Positions 44,821-53,202 of a stretch of 64,000 nt of DNA are shown in pieces (within the stretch, counting starts at the first letter, position 1; each line of letters starts with the position of its first letter). Under the pieces are notes generated by a model. That model made no database searches. It was not told the DNA's origin and saw only the letters and a program-made list of their open reading frames with translations. The position numbers and the translations under genes were made by a program. The DNA comes from JASHVB01 sp963762885 (GTDB lineage Bacteria > Pseudomonadota > Alphaproteobacteria > Acetobacterales > Acetobacteraceae): assembly GCA_963762885.1 (NCBI GenBank), contig CAVXNH010000051.1:124001-188000 (forward strand), written 5' to 3'.

Positions 44821-45132
44821 GTGGCGCGCCGCCTGATCTACGCCCGGGAAGCGCGCGATGACCTTGAGGCTACGCGTGGCTGGCTGACCCAGCCCGGTTC
44901 GGGACCGGCCGCCAGGCGCAAGCTGGCGGCGGTTCGTGCTGACATCCGGCGGCTCCAACAGCATCCCTGCCTCTGGCCGGCGGGCGACCATCCGGGCGTG
45001 CGCGAACTGCCGGCCGCCGGAGGCTACCGCGTGTTCTACAAGGTCGAGCCGGACACCGGGCGCGACGAAACCGCTGGCGACGTGATCGTGCTGCGGGTCT
45101 ATGGCCCGGGCCAGTCCCGCGATCGGCTCTGA
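44821..45132 (+). CDS. parE: ParE/RelE-type toxin
   Basis: 103 residues, GTG start. RLIYAREARDDLEATRGWLTQ, IRRLQQHPCLWPAGDHPGVRELPAAGGYRVFYKVEP and DVIVLRVYGPGQSR are the ParE/RelE superfamily pattern (Arg-rich strand, R-V-F-Y-K). Whether it hits gyrase or ribosome-bound mRNA cannot be told by eye. Works with the antitoxin just upstream. Confidence 0.8.
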   Translation: MARRLIYAREARDDLEATRGWLTQPGSGPAARRKLAAVRADIRRLQQHPCLWPAGDHPGVRELPAAGGYRVFYKVEPDTGRDETAGDVIVLRVYGPGQSRDRL

Positions 45133-45171
45133 CCGCTCTCCTTTAGGGGCCAATCGGGCCCGCCGCGCCAG

Positions 45172-46449
45172 CTACTCCGCGACGGCGACCACCAGCCTGT
45201 TGCCCGAGATGCGCAGCACCAGCAGCGAGGCGACCAGGCACGCCAGCCCGCTGGTGGTGAACGCCAGCAGGTAGGTCCCAGTCAGGTCCCGCACCGCCCC
45301 CGCGCCGAGCGCCGCCAGCGCGCCGCCCACCTGGTGCCCGGCGAAGATCCACGACACGATCACCGGAGCATCGCGGCGGCCGAACACCTCGTTGGTCAGC
45401 GCGAACGTCGCCGGCCCGGTGGCGACCCAGTCCAATCCATAGAAGACCGAGAACACCGACAGGCTGAGCGTGTCGAACTGGGTGAACGGCAGGATCACCA
45501 GCGACAGGCCGCGCAGCCCGTAATACCAGAACAGCAGCACGCGCGGATTGAAGCGGTCGCAGGCCCAGCCCGACAGCGTCGAGCCGATCAGGCTGAACAC
45601 GCCGATCACCGCGAGGATGCTGGCGCCGTGCACCTCCGGGATGCCATGGTCGGCGCAATAGGCGATCAGGTGGGTGTTGATCAGTCCGTTGGTGGAAAAG
45701 CCGCAGATGCCGAAGCTGATGACCAGCAGCCAGAAGTCCAGCGACCGCGCGCCTCGGGCGAAGGCCCCGAACGCGACGGAGAAGGGATTGCCGCGCCGCG
45801 GCGGGGGCTGCCACAGCGTTGTCGAACCGTAGGAGCCCAAGCCCACCGACGCTGGGGATTCGGGCAGCATGATCGCCAGCAACGGCAACGACGCGGCCAT
45901 GGCGATGGTGACGCAGATGGCGACGCCCTGCCAGCCGTAGCGGTTCGCCAGCATCGCCAGCAGCGGGAGGAAGACCAGTTGTCCGGCTGCGTTCGCAGCG
46001 GTCAGCAGGCCCATGGCCAGGGCGGTGCGTTGCGTGAACCAGCGGTTCGCGACCGCGGCCGCTATGCCGACCGCGCCGCCGCCGGAGCCGATGCCGACCA
46101 TCACGCCCCAGGTGAGGAACAGCTCCCACGGCGCGGTCATGAAGATCGACAGCCCGGTGCCGGCCATCAGGATCGTCATGCAGCCAAGGACGGTGCGCTT
46201 GAGGCCGATAATGTCGATCAGCCCGGTGATGAACGGCCCGGTCGCGCCGAGCAAGACGATGTTGATGGAGACGGCGCCGGAGATGGTGGCGACGTCCCAG
46301 CCAAAGGCACGCTCCAGCGGCACGATCATCACGCCTGGCGCGGCGCGCACGCCAACTCCGGCGAGCATCGAGACAAACATGACGGCCAGCACCACCCATG
46401 CGTAGTGCAGGCGGTTGGAGCAGAACCTGGCGAGAGCCCGGGTGATCAC
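45172..46449 (-). CDS. MFS transporter (monocarboxylate/oxalate-type)
   Basis: 425 residues, 12 helices. GTG 46449 is taken as start because AAGGGAAG lies upstream and the first helix begins soon after; the 36 residues further upstream look untranslated. GWDVATISGAVSINIVLLGATGPFITGLIDIIGLKRTVLGC (motif A-like) and an even two-lobe layout fit the OFA/MCT transporters for small carboxylates. Substrate unknown. Confidence 0.85.
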   Translation of the reverse strand: MITRALARFCSNRLHYAWVVLAVMFVSMLAGVGVRAAPGVMIVPLERAFGWDVATISGAVSINIVLLGATGPFITGLIDIIGLKRTVLGCMTILMAGTGLSIFMTAPWELFLTWGVMVGIGSGGGAVGIAAAVANRWFTQRTALAMGLLTAANAAGQLVFLPLLAMLANRYGWQGVAICVTIAMAASLPLLAIMLPESPASVGLGSYGSTTLWQPPPRRGNPFSVAFGAFARGARSLDFWLLVISFGICGFSTNGLINTHLIAYCADHGIPEVHGASILAVIGVFSLIGSTLSGWACDRFNPRVLLFWYYGLRGLSLVILPFTQFDTLSLSVFSVFYGLDWVATGPATFALTNEVFGRRDAPVIVSWIFAGHQVGGALAALGAGAVRDLTGTYLLAFTTSGLACLVASLLVLRISGNRLVVAVAE

Positions 46450-46617
46450 GGACGGTTCTTCCCTTGTGCAAGGAAAGTATAGAAGAGCCGTCCGGGGGTT
46501 GGCGACTGGGGCGGCGGGATAGCTGCCCCGCGTGGCCGCGCCTGGGGTGTTGCGCATGGGTCGCCGCTGGCCCAGGTTACCATTGGTTCAAACCGAACAG
46601 CCGAGGCAGCGAAGACA

Positions 46618-47175
46618 GTGGGCGCAACCGCACCTGCCCGCATGACTGCGGATGAGTTCATCGCCTGGGCGATGCAGCAGCCGGAAGGCAAACGCTACGA
46701 ACTCGTCGCCGGCGAGGTCGTCGCGATGGCTCCCGAGAGAGCAGTACACGGCCGGATGAAAGGGCGCATCTATGAAGCCCTGGCGCAGTCCATCCGTGCC
46801 GGCCGGCTGGCGTGCGAGGCTTTCCCGGACGGCATGATCGTCGAAGTGGATACCGACACGCTTTACGAACCGGACGCACTGGTGCGCTGCGGCCCGCCCC
46901 TCGACGACAATGCGACCAAGATCTTCGATCCGATCATCGTGGTTGAAGTTGTATCGCCCACGTCGCGGAAGCGGGATTCCGGTGGGAAGCTGGCCGACTA
47001 TTTCCGGCTGCCCTCGGTGCGGCATTACCTGATCGTCATGACCGAAAATCGCACCGCCATTCACCATGAGCGCGACGCCGCAGGTGCGATCACGACCCGT
47101 ATCATCCGCGATGGACGCATCCGCCTCGATCCGCCCGGCATCGAACTCACCGAGTTGTTTCCGGCGCGCGGGTGA
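46618..47175 (+). CDS. Uma2-family (DUF820) putative nuclease
   Basis: 185 residues, PD-(D/E)XK-like fold: MTADEFIAWAMQQPEGKRYELVAGEVVAMAP, YEPDALVRCGPP, and IIVVEVVSPTSRKRDSGGKLADYFRLP. Common in cyanobacteria and other bacteria, often with transposons or toxin-antitoxin pairs; no proven function. Start GTG 46618 or ATG 46642 are both possible. Confidence 0.75.
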   Translation: MGATAPARMTADEFIAWAMQQPEGKRYELVAGEVVAMAPERAVHGRMKGRIYEALAQSIRAGRLACEAFPDGMIVEVDTDTLYEPDALVRCGPPLDDNATKIFDPIIVVEVVSPTSRKRDSGGKLADYFRLPSVRHYLIVMTENRTAIHHERDAAGAITTRIIRDGRIRLDPPGIELTELFPARG

Positions 47176-47190
47176 CTCTGGTCAACCGCC

Positions 47191-48381
47191 TCACGCGTTG
47201 GCGGGTGCTCCGGTCCATACCTCGCGATACAGCGCCACGATCTCGGCCGCGTCGGGCACGCGGGGATTGTTGCCAGGGCTGCCGGACGCCAGCGCCTGTT
47301 CCGCCATCAGCGCCATCTTGCCGTTCCAATCCGCTTCCTTGATGCCGAAATCGGCGGGGGTCGGCACTGACAGTTCCTTGTTCAGCGCTTCCAGGCCGGT
47401 GACCAGTTTTGCCGCCGCCACGCCGTCGGTGTCGGTCGGCGCGGCGAAGCCGACGCGGCGTGCGGCCTCGGCATAGCGGGCCTCGGCGCCCGGCACCGAA
47501 TAGCGGGTGATCGCCGGCAGCAGCATCGCGTTGGACAGCCCGTGCGGCACATGGAAATGCGCGCCGATCGGCCGCGACATGCCATGCACCAGCGCCACCG
47601 AAGAATTGGAGAACGCCAGTCCGGCCTGGGTGGCGCCGAGCATCATGCCCTCACGGGCGATGGCGTTGCGCGGTTCGGCATAGGCGGTGCGGATGTGCTT
47701 ACCGATCAGCTCCATCGCCGACAGCGCCAGCGCATCGGAGAACGGGTTGGCGCGTTTGGAGACGTAGGCCTCCAGCGCGTGGGTGAAGCTGTCCACGCCG
47801 GTGTCCGCGGTGGTGCGCGGCGGCACGGTGTAGGTGAGTTCGTAATCGACGATCGCCGCCAGCGGCAGCGCGCCAAGGCCGGCGATCAGCATCTTCTCGT
47901 CGCGTTCGGTGTCGGTGATGACGGTGAAGCGGGTGCACTCGCTGCCGGTGCCGGCGGTGGTGGGGATGGCGATGATCGGCAGCGCGCCGTTGTCGGCGGC
48001 GACCGGGGCCTTGTAGTCACGCATCTTGCCACCGCCGGCCGCGAGGATCGCCATCGCCTTGGCGGTGTCGATGGGCGAGCCGCCGCCGAAGCCGATCAGG
48101 CAGTCGTAGCCGTCCCCGTTGCGGAGTTCGGCGATGCCGGCCTCGATCACCGTGTCGGTGGGATCGGAGACGGTGTCGGAGAACACTCGGGCAGCGATGC
48201 CGGCCGCGGCCAGGGGTTCCAACGCGCGCTGGATCAGGCCGGTGGAGACCATGATCGGGTCGCTGACGACCAGCGGCCGGGATAGTCCGAACTTGCCCAG
48301 GAGCTCGGCAAGCTGGCGCACCGTGCCGCCGCCAACGAGCAGGAGACGCGGCGAGGCGATGGTGGCGTTGACGGTGGTCAT
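47191..48381 (-). CDS. Iron-containing alcohol dehydrogenase
   Basis: 396 residues of the Fe-ADH (maleylacetate reductase/1,3-propanediol dehydrogenase) superfamily: GGGSPIDTAKAM (NAD binding), IPTTAGTGSE, and metal ligands in DSFTHALEAYVSK (His), VHGMSRPIGAHFHVPHG (His, His). Catalyses NAD(P)-linked oxidation of alcohols or reduction of aldehydes; substrate not predictable. Isolated gene. Confidence 0.92.
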   Translation of the reverse strand: MTTVNATIASPRLLLVGGGTVRQLAELLGKFGLSRPLVVSDPIMVSTGLIQRALEPLAAAGIAARVFSDTVSDPTDTVIEAGIAELRNGDGYDCLIGFGGGSPIDTAKAMAILAAGGGKMRDYKAPVAADNGALPIIAIPTTAGTGSECTRFTVITDTERDEKMLIAGLGALPLAAIVDYELTYTVPPRTTADTGVDSFTHALEAYVSKRANPFSDALALSAMELIGKHIRTAYAEPRNAIAREGMMLGATQAGLAFSNSSVALVHGMSRPIGAHFHVPHGLSNAMLLPAITRYSVPGAEARYAEAARRVGFAAPTDTDGVAAAKLVTGLEALNKELSVPTPADFGIKEADWNGKMALMAEQALASGSPGNNPRVPDAAEIVALYREVWTGAPANA

Positions 48382-48541
48382 GGGCGGTTTCCTCCTGGGT
48401 GGTCGCGAGACAGGTTAAATTCACCACAAAGACGCGAAGACACAAAGCCTGACCGCAGGAGCGCCTTGACCTCGAGGTGCCGCAGGCTGCCGTCGCCCCG
48501 CCGTGCCGGTTGCCCGGGAAGTCCGGGGCATCACGCAGGCA
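48382..48541. other. Intergenic region
   Basis: No gene. CACCACAAAGACGCGAAGACACAAAG at 48421-48446 resembles a part of the cACAGAG repeat family. Confidence 0.4.
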
Positions 48542-48571
48542 TTGACCACGACATCAATGTATGCTGATTAT
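48542..48571 (+). promoter_or_regulatory. Candidate vapBC promoter
   Basis: TTGACC (48542-48547), 18-base spacer, GATTAT (48566-48571). The start GTG is at 48600. AT-rich spacer with ATCAATGTATGCTGATTATGAT may hold the VapBC operator. Inferred. Confidence 0.45.
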
Positions 48572-48599
48572 GATGCCTGATTGTCGGAGAAGTGCCGCC

Positions 48600-48797
48600 G
48601 TGCGCACCACCATCGTGCTCGACGACGAATTGGTTGCCGAGGCGCAGAACCTTACCGGGATCAAGGAGAAGTCGGCCTTGGTGCGCGCTGCCCTGACGGC
48701 AATGATCGAACGCGAAGCCGCGCGGCGTCTGGCCCGACTGGGAGGCAGCGAACCCGACATACGCCCGATACCCCGGCGGAGATCGAAAGCCGCGTGA
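48600..48797 (+). CDS. vapB: VapB-type antitoxin
   Basis: 65 residues from GTG (GGAGAAG upstream). RTTIVLDDELVAEAQNLTG is the ribbon-helix-helix signature of VapB antitoxins; KEKSALVRAALTAMIEREAARRLARL follows. Blocks VapC and represses the operon. Overlaps vapC by GTGA. Confidence 0.85.
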   Translation: MRTTIVLDDELVAEAQNLTGIKEKSALVRAALTAMIEREAARRLARLGGSEPDIRPIPRRRSKAA

Positions 48798-49165
48798 TCC
48801 TCGTCGATACCTCTGTCTGGATCGACCATCTGCGCCGGCGTGACGAGGTCCTGGTTGAGTTGCTCGGCGAGGGAAAGGTGCTCGCGCATCCGTTCGTCAT
48901 CGGCGAACTGGCCTTGGGTAGCTTGCACCAGCGCGCTTCCATATTGGGTTGGCTGCGCCGTCTGCCGAGCGCGAGCGTTGCCCGCGACAACGAAGTTATG
49001 CTGCTCATCGAACAGCAGCCTCTTTTCGGGCTGGGGATAGGTTATGTCGATGCTCATCTGCTGACCGCAGCGCGGCTGACCCCGGACACACTACTTTGGA
49101 CGCGCGACAAGCGATTGTTGGCCGTCGCCGAGCGGCTTTCAGTTGCAGCACGCCTGACGCACTAA
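48794..49165 (+). CDS. vapC: VapC-type PIN ribonuclease toxin
   Basis: 123 residues. Asp5, Glu38, Asp86 and Asp105 are the four acidic metal-binding residues of the PIN fold (VDTSVWID, FVIGELALG, YVDAHLLTAA, TRDKRL). VapC toxins cut tRNA or rRNA when released from VapB. Complete. Confidence 0.92.
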   Translation: MILVDTSVWIDHLRRRDEVLVELLGEGKVLAHPFVIGELALGSLHQRASILGWLRRLPSASVARDNEVMLLIEQQPLFGLGIGYVDAHLLTAARLTPDTLLWTRDKRLLAVAERLSVAARLTH

Positions 49166-49294
49166 ATCCTCGCGTATGGCCTGACGAGGGCCATGACAGC
49201 GTGACGGATCGCTGGTCAGATGACCTCATGAAGGTTTGCGAGCGATCAGGCGTTCCGCATAATATCGATGCGGCAATTGAAGGTGGCTTCGGCC

Positions 49295-50066
49295 ATGTCT
49301 CGATCCAGGCGGCACATCGGCGAGCGTTTGCACGCGGTGCTGCTGCGAGCCTATGGCCTGAATCACCGTGACTTCTCGCACGACTGCGTCGATCGCGTGA
49401 TGGCGGCGCTCAATGCGGTGCGCATCCCGGAACAACCGATCACGGGCGAGGTGCTTCTGGCTGGATGCGCCGAGGGCGTTCACGCTGCCGGGCCAATACT
49501 GCTACATCGCGCGGCAGTTCATCGAGCGCTGCCGCTCGGATGCGCCGGTTGCCTTCGTCATGGCGCATGAGATCGCACATCATGATCTCGGCCATCTGCG
49601 TTACGCCGACGCATGGGCGGTCAGCGCCGCCGCGTATGCTCCGCTGCGGTTCGCCGCACTGACGCTGCATCGCCTGGCGCAGAAGGCCTGGTCGCGCGAC
49701 AGGGAACTCGCGGCGGATGCCAGGGCTCTGGTGCATTGCCGCATGGCCGGCTTCGCGCCGCGCCAATGCCTCGAGGCGTTCGACATTCTGGCCTGGCATC
49801 TGCTCGATCACCGCGACCTGGACGCGGTCTATGGCACCGACGACGAGCTGGAACTCGATCCGCATCTGGCGGCCGACCCGCTCGACTGGGCCTACATCGA
49901 GTCGAAGCTGTGGTGGACGCGGCATCGCCGGTCGCATCCCGCGATAGCCGAGCGGCGCGCCGCGCTTTTGGCAGAGATCGCATGGTGGGAGGCACCGGAT
50001 CGAGCCGCCGCATCGCCAGACGTCGCGCCTGAGCAGGACGCCGCACTTGCGCAGCGGCCGGCCTGA
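49295..50066 (+). pseudogene. M48-type metallopeptidase, frameshifted
   Basis: Start region MSRSRRHIGERLHAVLLRAYGL, then ALNAVRIPEQPITGEV. The frame breaks in GTGCTTCTGG (49451-49460); dropping one base gives FWLDAPRAFTLPGQYCYIARQF and the rest. FVMAHEIAHHDLGHL holds the HExxH zinc motif at 49566; the second ligand region (RDRELAADARALVH) follows. A ~256-residue enzyme if the extra base is removed. Expected to cleave proteins at the membrane or in the cytoplasm. Confidence 0.8.
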
Positions 50067-50091
50067 GCAATCGTCAGGCGATCGGCCCGGC

Positions 50092-50844
50092 ATGGCGAAC
50101 GATTTCTCTGCGTCACGCGGCAAGCTGGAACACAGCCACACCCGGGAAGAGATCCAGGAACGTCTCGCCCGGGATGCGCAAGGCAACTATCTCCGCGATT
50201 GGATCTATGGCGGGATCGACGGAACGATCACGACGTTTGCCATCGTCGCCGGGGTGGTGGGAGCCGACATGCCCGGAACTGTCGTTCTGGTGCTCGGCCT
50301 GGCCAACCTGGTTGCCGACGGGTTCGCGATGGGGGCGGGCAATTACAGCGCCACCAAGGCGGAGTTGGACGACTATCGACGCTTGCTCGCCATCGAGCGC
50401 AAGCACATAGCGCTTGAACCGGGCGGCGAGCGCGAGGAGATCCGGCAAATCTTCGCCCTGAAGGGTTTTGCCGGCGCCGAGCTGGAACGTATCGTCGATG
50501 TCATCACGTCCGACGAGGAGCGCTGGGCAAAGACCATGGCCGTTGAGGAATATGGCCTGTCCCCGGCTGTGAAGTCGCCCATCCTGGCGGCGCTCAATAC
50601 GTCTGCCGCATTCGCGGTGTGCGGTTTGGTGCCGCTGGTCAGCTATCTGGTGGCATACAGTCTTGCATGGTGCGTGGTTGCGACAGGCCTGGTATTTTTC
50701 GGCATTGGCGCAGCGAAAAGCCGATGGTCGCTGGCGGGGTGGGCGAGGTCCGGATTGGAGACGCTGGCGATCGGGATGAGCGCGGCCGGCCTGTCGTTCC
50801 TGATCGGTTACGGGTTGCGGGCGCTGGTGAAAATGCCGATGTGA
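50092..50844 (+). CDS. VIT1/CCC1-family transporter
   Basis: 250 residues. REEIQERLARDAQGNYLRDWIYGGIDGTITTFAIVAGV is the VIT1/CCC1 signature (DGTITTFAIVAG); ALNTSAAFAVCGLVPLVSYLV and five helices follow. Yeast/plant members load iron or manganese into the vacuole; in bacteria they are thought to move Fe/Mn across the inner membrane. Next to the peptidase but not overlapping. Confidence 0.85.
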   Translation: MANDFSASRGKLEHSHTREEIQERLARDAQGNYLRDWIYGGIDGTITTFAIVAGVVGADMPGTVVLVLGLANLVADGFAMGAGNYSATKAELDDYRRLLAIERKHIALEPGGEREEIRQIFALKGFAGAELERIVDVITSDEERWAKTMAVEEYGLSPAVKSPILAALNTSAAFAVCGLVPLVSYLVAYSLAWCVVATGLVFFGIGAAKSRWSLAGWARSGLETLAIGMSAAGLSFLIGYGLRALVKMPM

Positions 50845-50855
50845 CTTCGCAGCTA

Positions 50856-51929
50856 CTACTCCTCAGCCGCAGTCACCTCCGCCCGCCGCTTCGCGTACAG
50901 CGCCAGCCGCTGTGCGGCCGCCGGGGACACGTGGCTCGCCGTGGCTTCCACCGACATCGGCAGTTCGGCGGCACGGTGGCACGCGGTCAGGTGGCCCTCG
51001 CGCCATGGCGTCAGCTCCGGCATCTCCACCCGGCAGCGCTCGATGACGAACGGGCAGCGGGTGTGGAAGCGGCAACCGGAGGGCGGGTTCATCGGGCTCG
51101 GCACGTCGCCGCCGGCAACCTGGCGATGCCGGTCGCGATGCGGGTCAGGGCGCGGGATCGCCGCCAGCAAGGTGCGCGTGTAGGGGTGACGCGGATCGGC
51201 GAACAGCGCGTCCTTCGGCGCCAGTTCGACGATCTGGCCGAGATACATCACCGCCACGCGATCGGCCATGTGCTTCACCACCGCCAGGTCGTGCGCGATG
51301 AACAGGTAGGACAGGCCCAGCCGCGCCTGCAGGTCCTTCAGCAGGTTCACCACCTGGGCCTGGATCGACACATCCAGCGCCGACACCGGCTCGTCGCACA
51401 CCACCAGCGCGGGCTCCACCGCCAGGGCGCGGGCGATGCCGATGCGCTGGCGCTGACCGCCGGAGAATTCGTGCGGGTAGCGCTGGGCGTGGTAGCTGGC
51501 GAGGCCGACCAAGGAGAGCAACTGCTCGACCCGCGCCTGGCGGGCGGCGCGGTCGCCGACCCCGTGCACGATCAGCGGTTCTTCGAGGATTTCGCCGACG
51601 CGCATGCGTGGGTTCAACGAGGCGAACGGATCCTGGAAGACGATCTGCATGCGGCGGCGGAGTTTGCGCAACGGGGCGCCGGCAAGGGTGGTGATGTCGC
51701 TGCCCTCGAAGTGGACGGTGCCGGCGGTGGGGTCGATCAGCCGCAGCACCAGGCGCGCGGTGGTGGATTTGCCGCAGCCTGATTCCCCGACCAATGCCAG
51801 GGTCTCGCCGCGGTCCAGCGCGAAGGAGATACCGTCCACCGCGCGCAGCACGCCGGTCGTGCCGCCGAACAGGCCGGACTTTGCTTCGAAGTGCCGGGTG
51901 AGATTGGAAACTTCGAGGAGGGCGCTCAA
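50856..51929 (-). CDS. dppF: Oligopeptide ABC transporter ATPase (DppF/OppF-like)
   Basis: 357 residues. Walker A GESGCGKST, Q-loop FQDPFASLNPR, signature SGGQRQR, Walker B LVVCDEPVSALD; ends with the Cys-rich CRFHTRCPFVIERC and a DPRHPYTRTLLAAIP segment of oligopeptide transporters. Start is TTG 51929 because GAGAGG sits 7 bases upstream. That ribosome-binding site is inside a REP hairpin. Partner of the next gene upstream. Confidence 0.92.
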   Translation of the reverse strand: MSALLEVSNLTRHFEAKSGLFGGTTGVLRAVDGISFALDRGETLALVGESGCGKSTTARLVLRLIDPTAGTVHFEGSDITTLAGAPLRKLRRRMQIVFQDPFASLNPRMRVGEILEEPLIVHGVGDRAARQARVEQLLSLVGLASYHAQRYPHEFSGGQRQRIGIARALAVEPALVVCDEPVSALDVSIQAQVVNLLKDLQARLGLSYLFIAHDLAVVKHMADRVAVMYLGQIVELAPKDALFADPRHPYTRTLLAAIPRPDPHRDRHRQVAGGDVPSPMNPPSGCRFHTRCPFVIERCRVEMPELTPWREGHLTACHRAAELPMSVEATASHVSPAAAQRLALYAKRRAEVTAAEE

Positions 51930-51933
51930 GAAT

Positions 51934-52062
51934 CCTCTCCCGTGAAACGGGAGAGGAGGGGCCCGACCCGAAGGGTTGGGAGGTGAGGGTGGTGCGTGCG
52001 GCACGCGGCACCCTCACCCGCCGCGCTATCGCGCGGCGACCTCTCCCGCGAAGCGGGAGAGG
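51934..52062. repeat. Long REP palindrome between dppD and dppF
   Basis: CCTCTCCCGT-GAA-ACGGGAGAGG (51934-51956) and CCTCTCCCGC-GAA-GCGGGAGAGG (52040-52062), with GGTGAGGGTGGTGCG/CACCCTCACC arms between. It sits in the operon and supplies dppF's ribosome-binding sequence. Confidence 0.85.
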
Positions 52063-52065
52063 TTT

Positions 52066-53202
52066 TCATAGCGGCGCCCGGATGCACGCGGCGCGGTGGT
52101 CCGGGGCGAGTTCGCGTAATGGCGGGTCCTGCGCGGTGCAGGCGGGCTCGGCGAACACGCAGCGAGGATGGAAGCGGCAGCCTTGCGGCAGGTCGAAGGG
52201 TGGCGGCACGGTGCCCTCGATCGCCAGCAGCCGGTCGCGCTGTTCCTCGATCTTCGGAATGCTGCCGAGCAAGCCGAGCGTGTAGGGATGCTGCGGATCG
52301 TCGAAGATCGCCGCACCGAGCGCGCGTTCGACGACGCGGCCGGCGTACATCACCGCGACCTCGTCGGCCATTTCCGCGACCACGCCGAGGTCGTGGGTGA
52401 TCAGGATGATCGCCATGCCGGTCTGCTGCTGCAACTCGCGCAACAGGTCGAGGATCTGGGCCTGCACGGTAACGTCCAGCGCGGTCGTGGGCTCGTCGGC
52501 GATCAGAAGGTCGGGCGCGCAGGCCAGCGCCATCGCGATCATCACCCGCTGGCGCATGCCGCCGGACATCTGGTGCGGGTACTCGTCGAACCGGCGCTCG
52601 GGGGCGGGGATGCGCACGCGGGCCAGGGCCTCGATCGCGCGGGCGCGCAGCGCGGCGTTGGAAGCGGTCCGATCATGCGCGCGCATCGCTTCGACGATCT
52701 GGTCGCCGGCGGTGAACACCGGGTTCAGGCTGGTCATCGGCTCCTGGAAGATCATGGCGATACGGTTGCCGCGGATGGCGCGCATCTCGGCCGGTGGCAG
52801 CCGGAGCAAGTCGCGGCCGTCGAAGGTGATGCTGCCGCCGGCGATGCGGCCGGGCGGCGGCACCAGGCGCATTACCGAGAGCGACAGCACGGACTTGCCG
52901 CATCCCGACTCGCCGACGATGCCCAGCGTGCGGCCGCGTGCGACCGAGACGTCCACGTCGTCCACCGCCGCGATCTCGCCGTTGGCGGTGCGGAAGGTGG
53001 TACGGAGGGAGGCGATCGAGAGCAGGGGTGGGACTGAGGGAGGGGCCGAAGATAGAACCTCCCTCCCGACTTGAGGGGAAGGGTTGGGAAGGGGGGGCTC
53101 GCCGCGAAAGCGCTGCCCTTTCGACCCCTCGCCCCGCCCCTCCCCCTCAAGGGGGGAGGGAGGCCTCGCTTCCCTTCGCCCTTCCTTCGCGTCCCCACTC
53201 AT
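52066..53202 (-). CDS. dppD: Oligopeptide ABC transporter ATPase (DppD/OppD-like)
   Basis: 378 residues. Walker A GESGCGKSV, Q-loop FQEPMTSLNPV, signature SGGMRQR, Walker B LLIADEPTTALD, and Cys-rich CRFHPRCVFAEPAC. The only start codon in frame is ATG 53202, overlapping the amidohydrolase stop by ATGA. Residues ~14-50 are encoded by a palindromic repeat (SPLEGEGRGEGSKG...PLPNPSPQVGRE), so the N-terminus is longer than normal. Second gene of the operon. Confidence 0.9.
   Translation of the reverse strand: MSGDAKEGRREARPPSPLEGEGRGEGSKGQRFRGEPPLPNPSPQVGREVLSSAPPSVPPLLSIASLRTTFRTANGEIAAVDDVDVSVARGRTLGIVGESGCGKSVLSLSVMRLVPPPGRIAGGSITFDGRDLLRLPPAEMRAIRGNRIAMIFQEPMTSLNPVFTAGDQIVEAMRAHDRTASNAALRARAIEALARVRIPAPERRFDEYPHQMSGGMRQRVMIAMALACAPDLLIADEPTTALDVTVQAQILDLLRELQQQTGMAIILITHDLGVVAEMADEVAVMYAGRVVERALGAAIFDDPQHPYTLGLLGSIPKIEEQRDRLLAIEGTVPPPFDLPQGCRFHPRCVFAEPACTAQDPPLRELAPDHRAACIRAPL
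53058..53164. repeat. Palindromic repeat inside dppD coding sequence
   Basis: CCTCCCTCCCGACTTGAGGGG (53058-53078) and CCCTCAAGGGGGGAGGGAGG (53145-53164) are inverted copies, with an inner CGCGAAAGCG. Falls within codons 14-50 of dppD. Confidence 0.75.
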
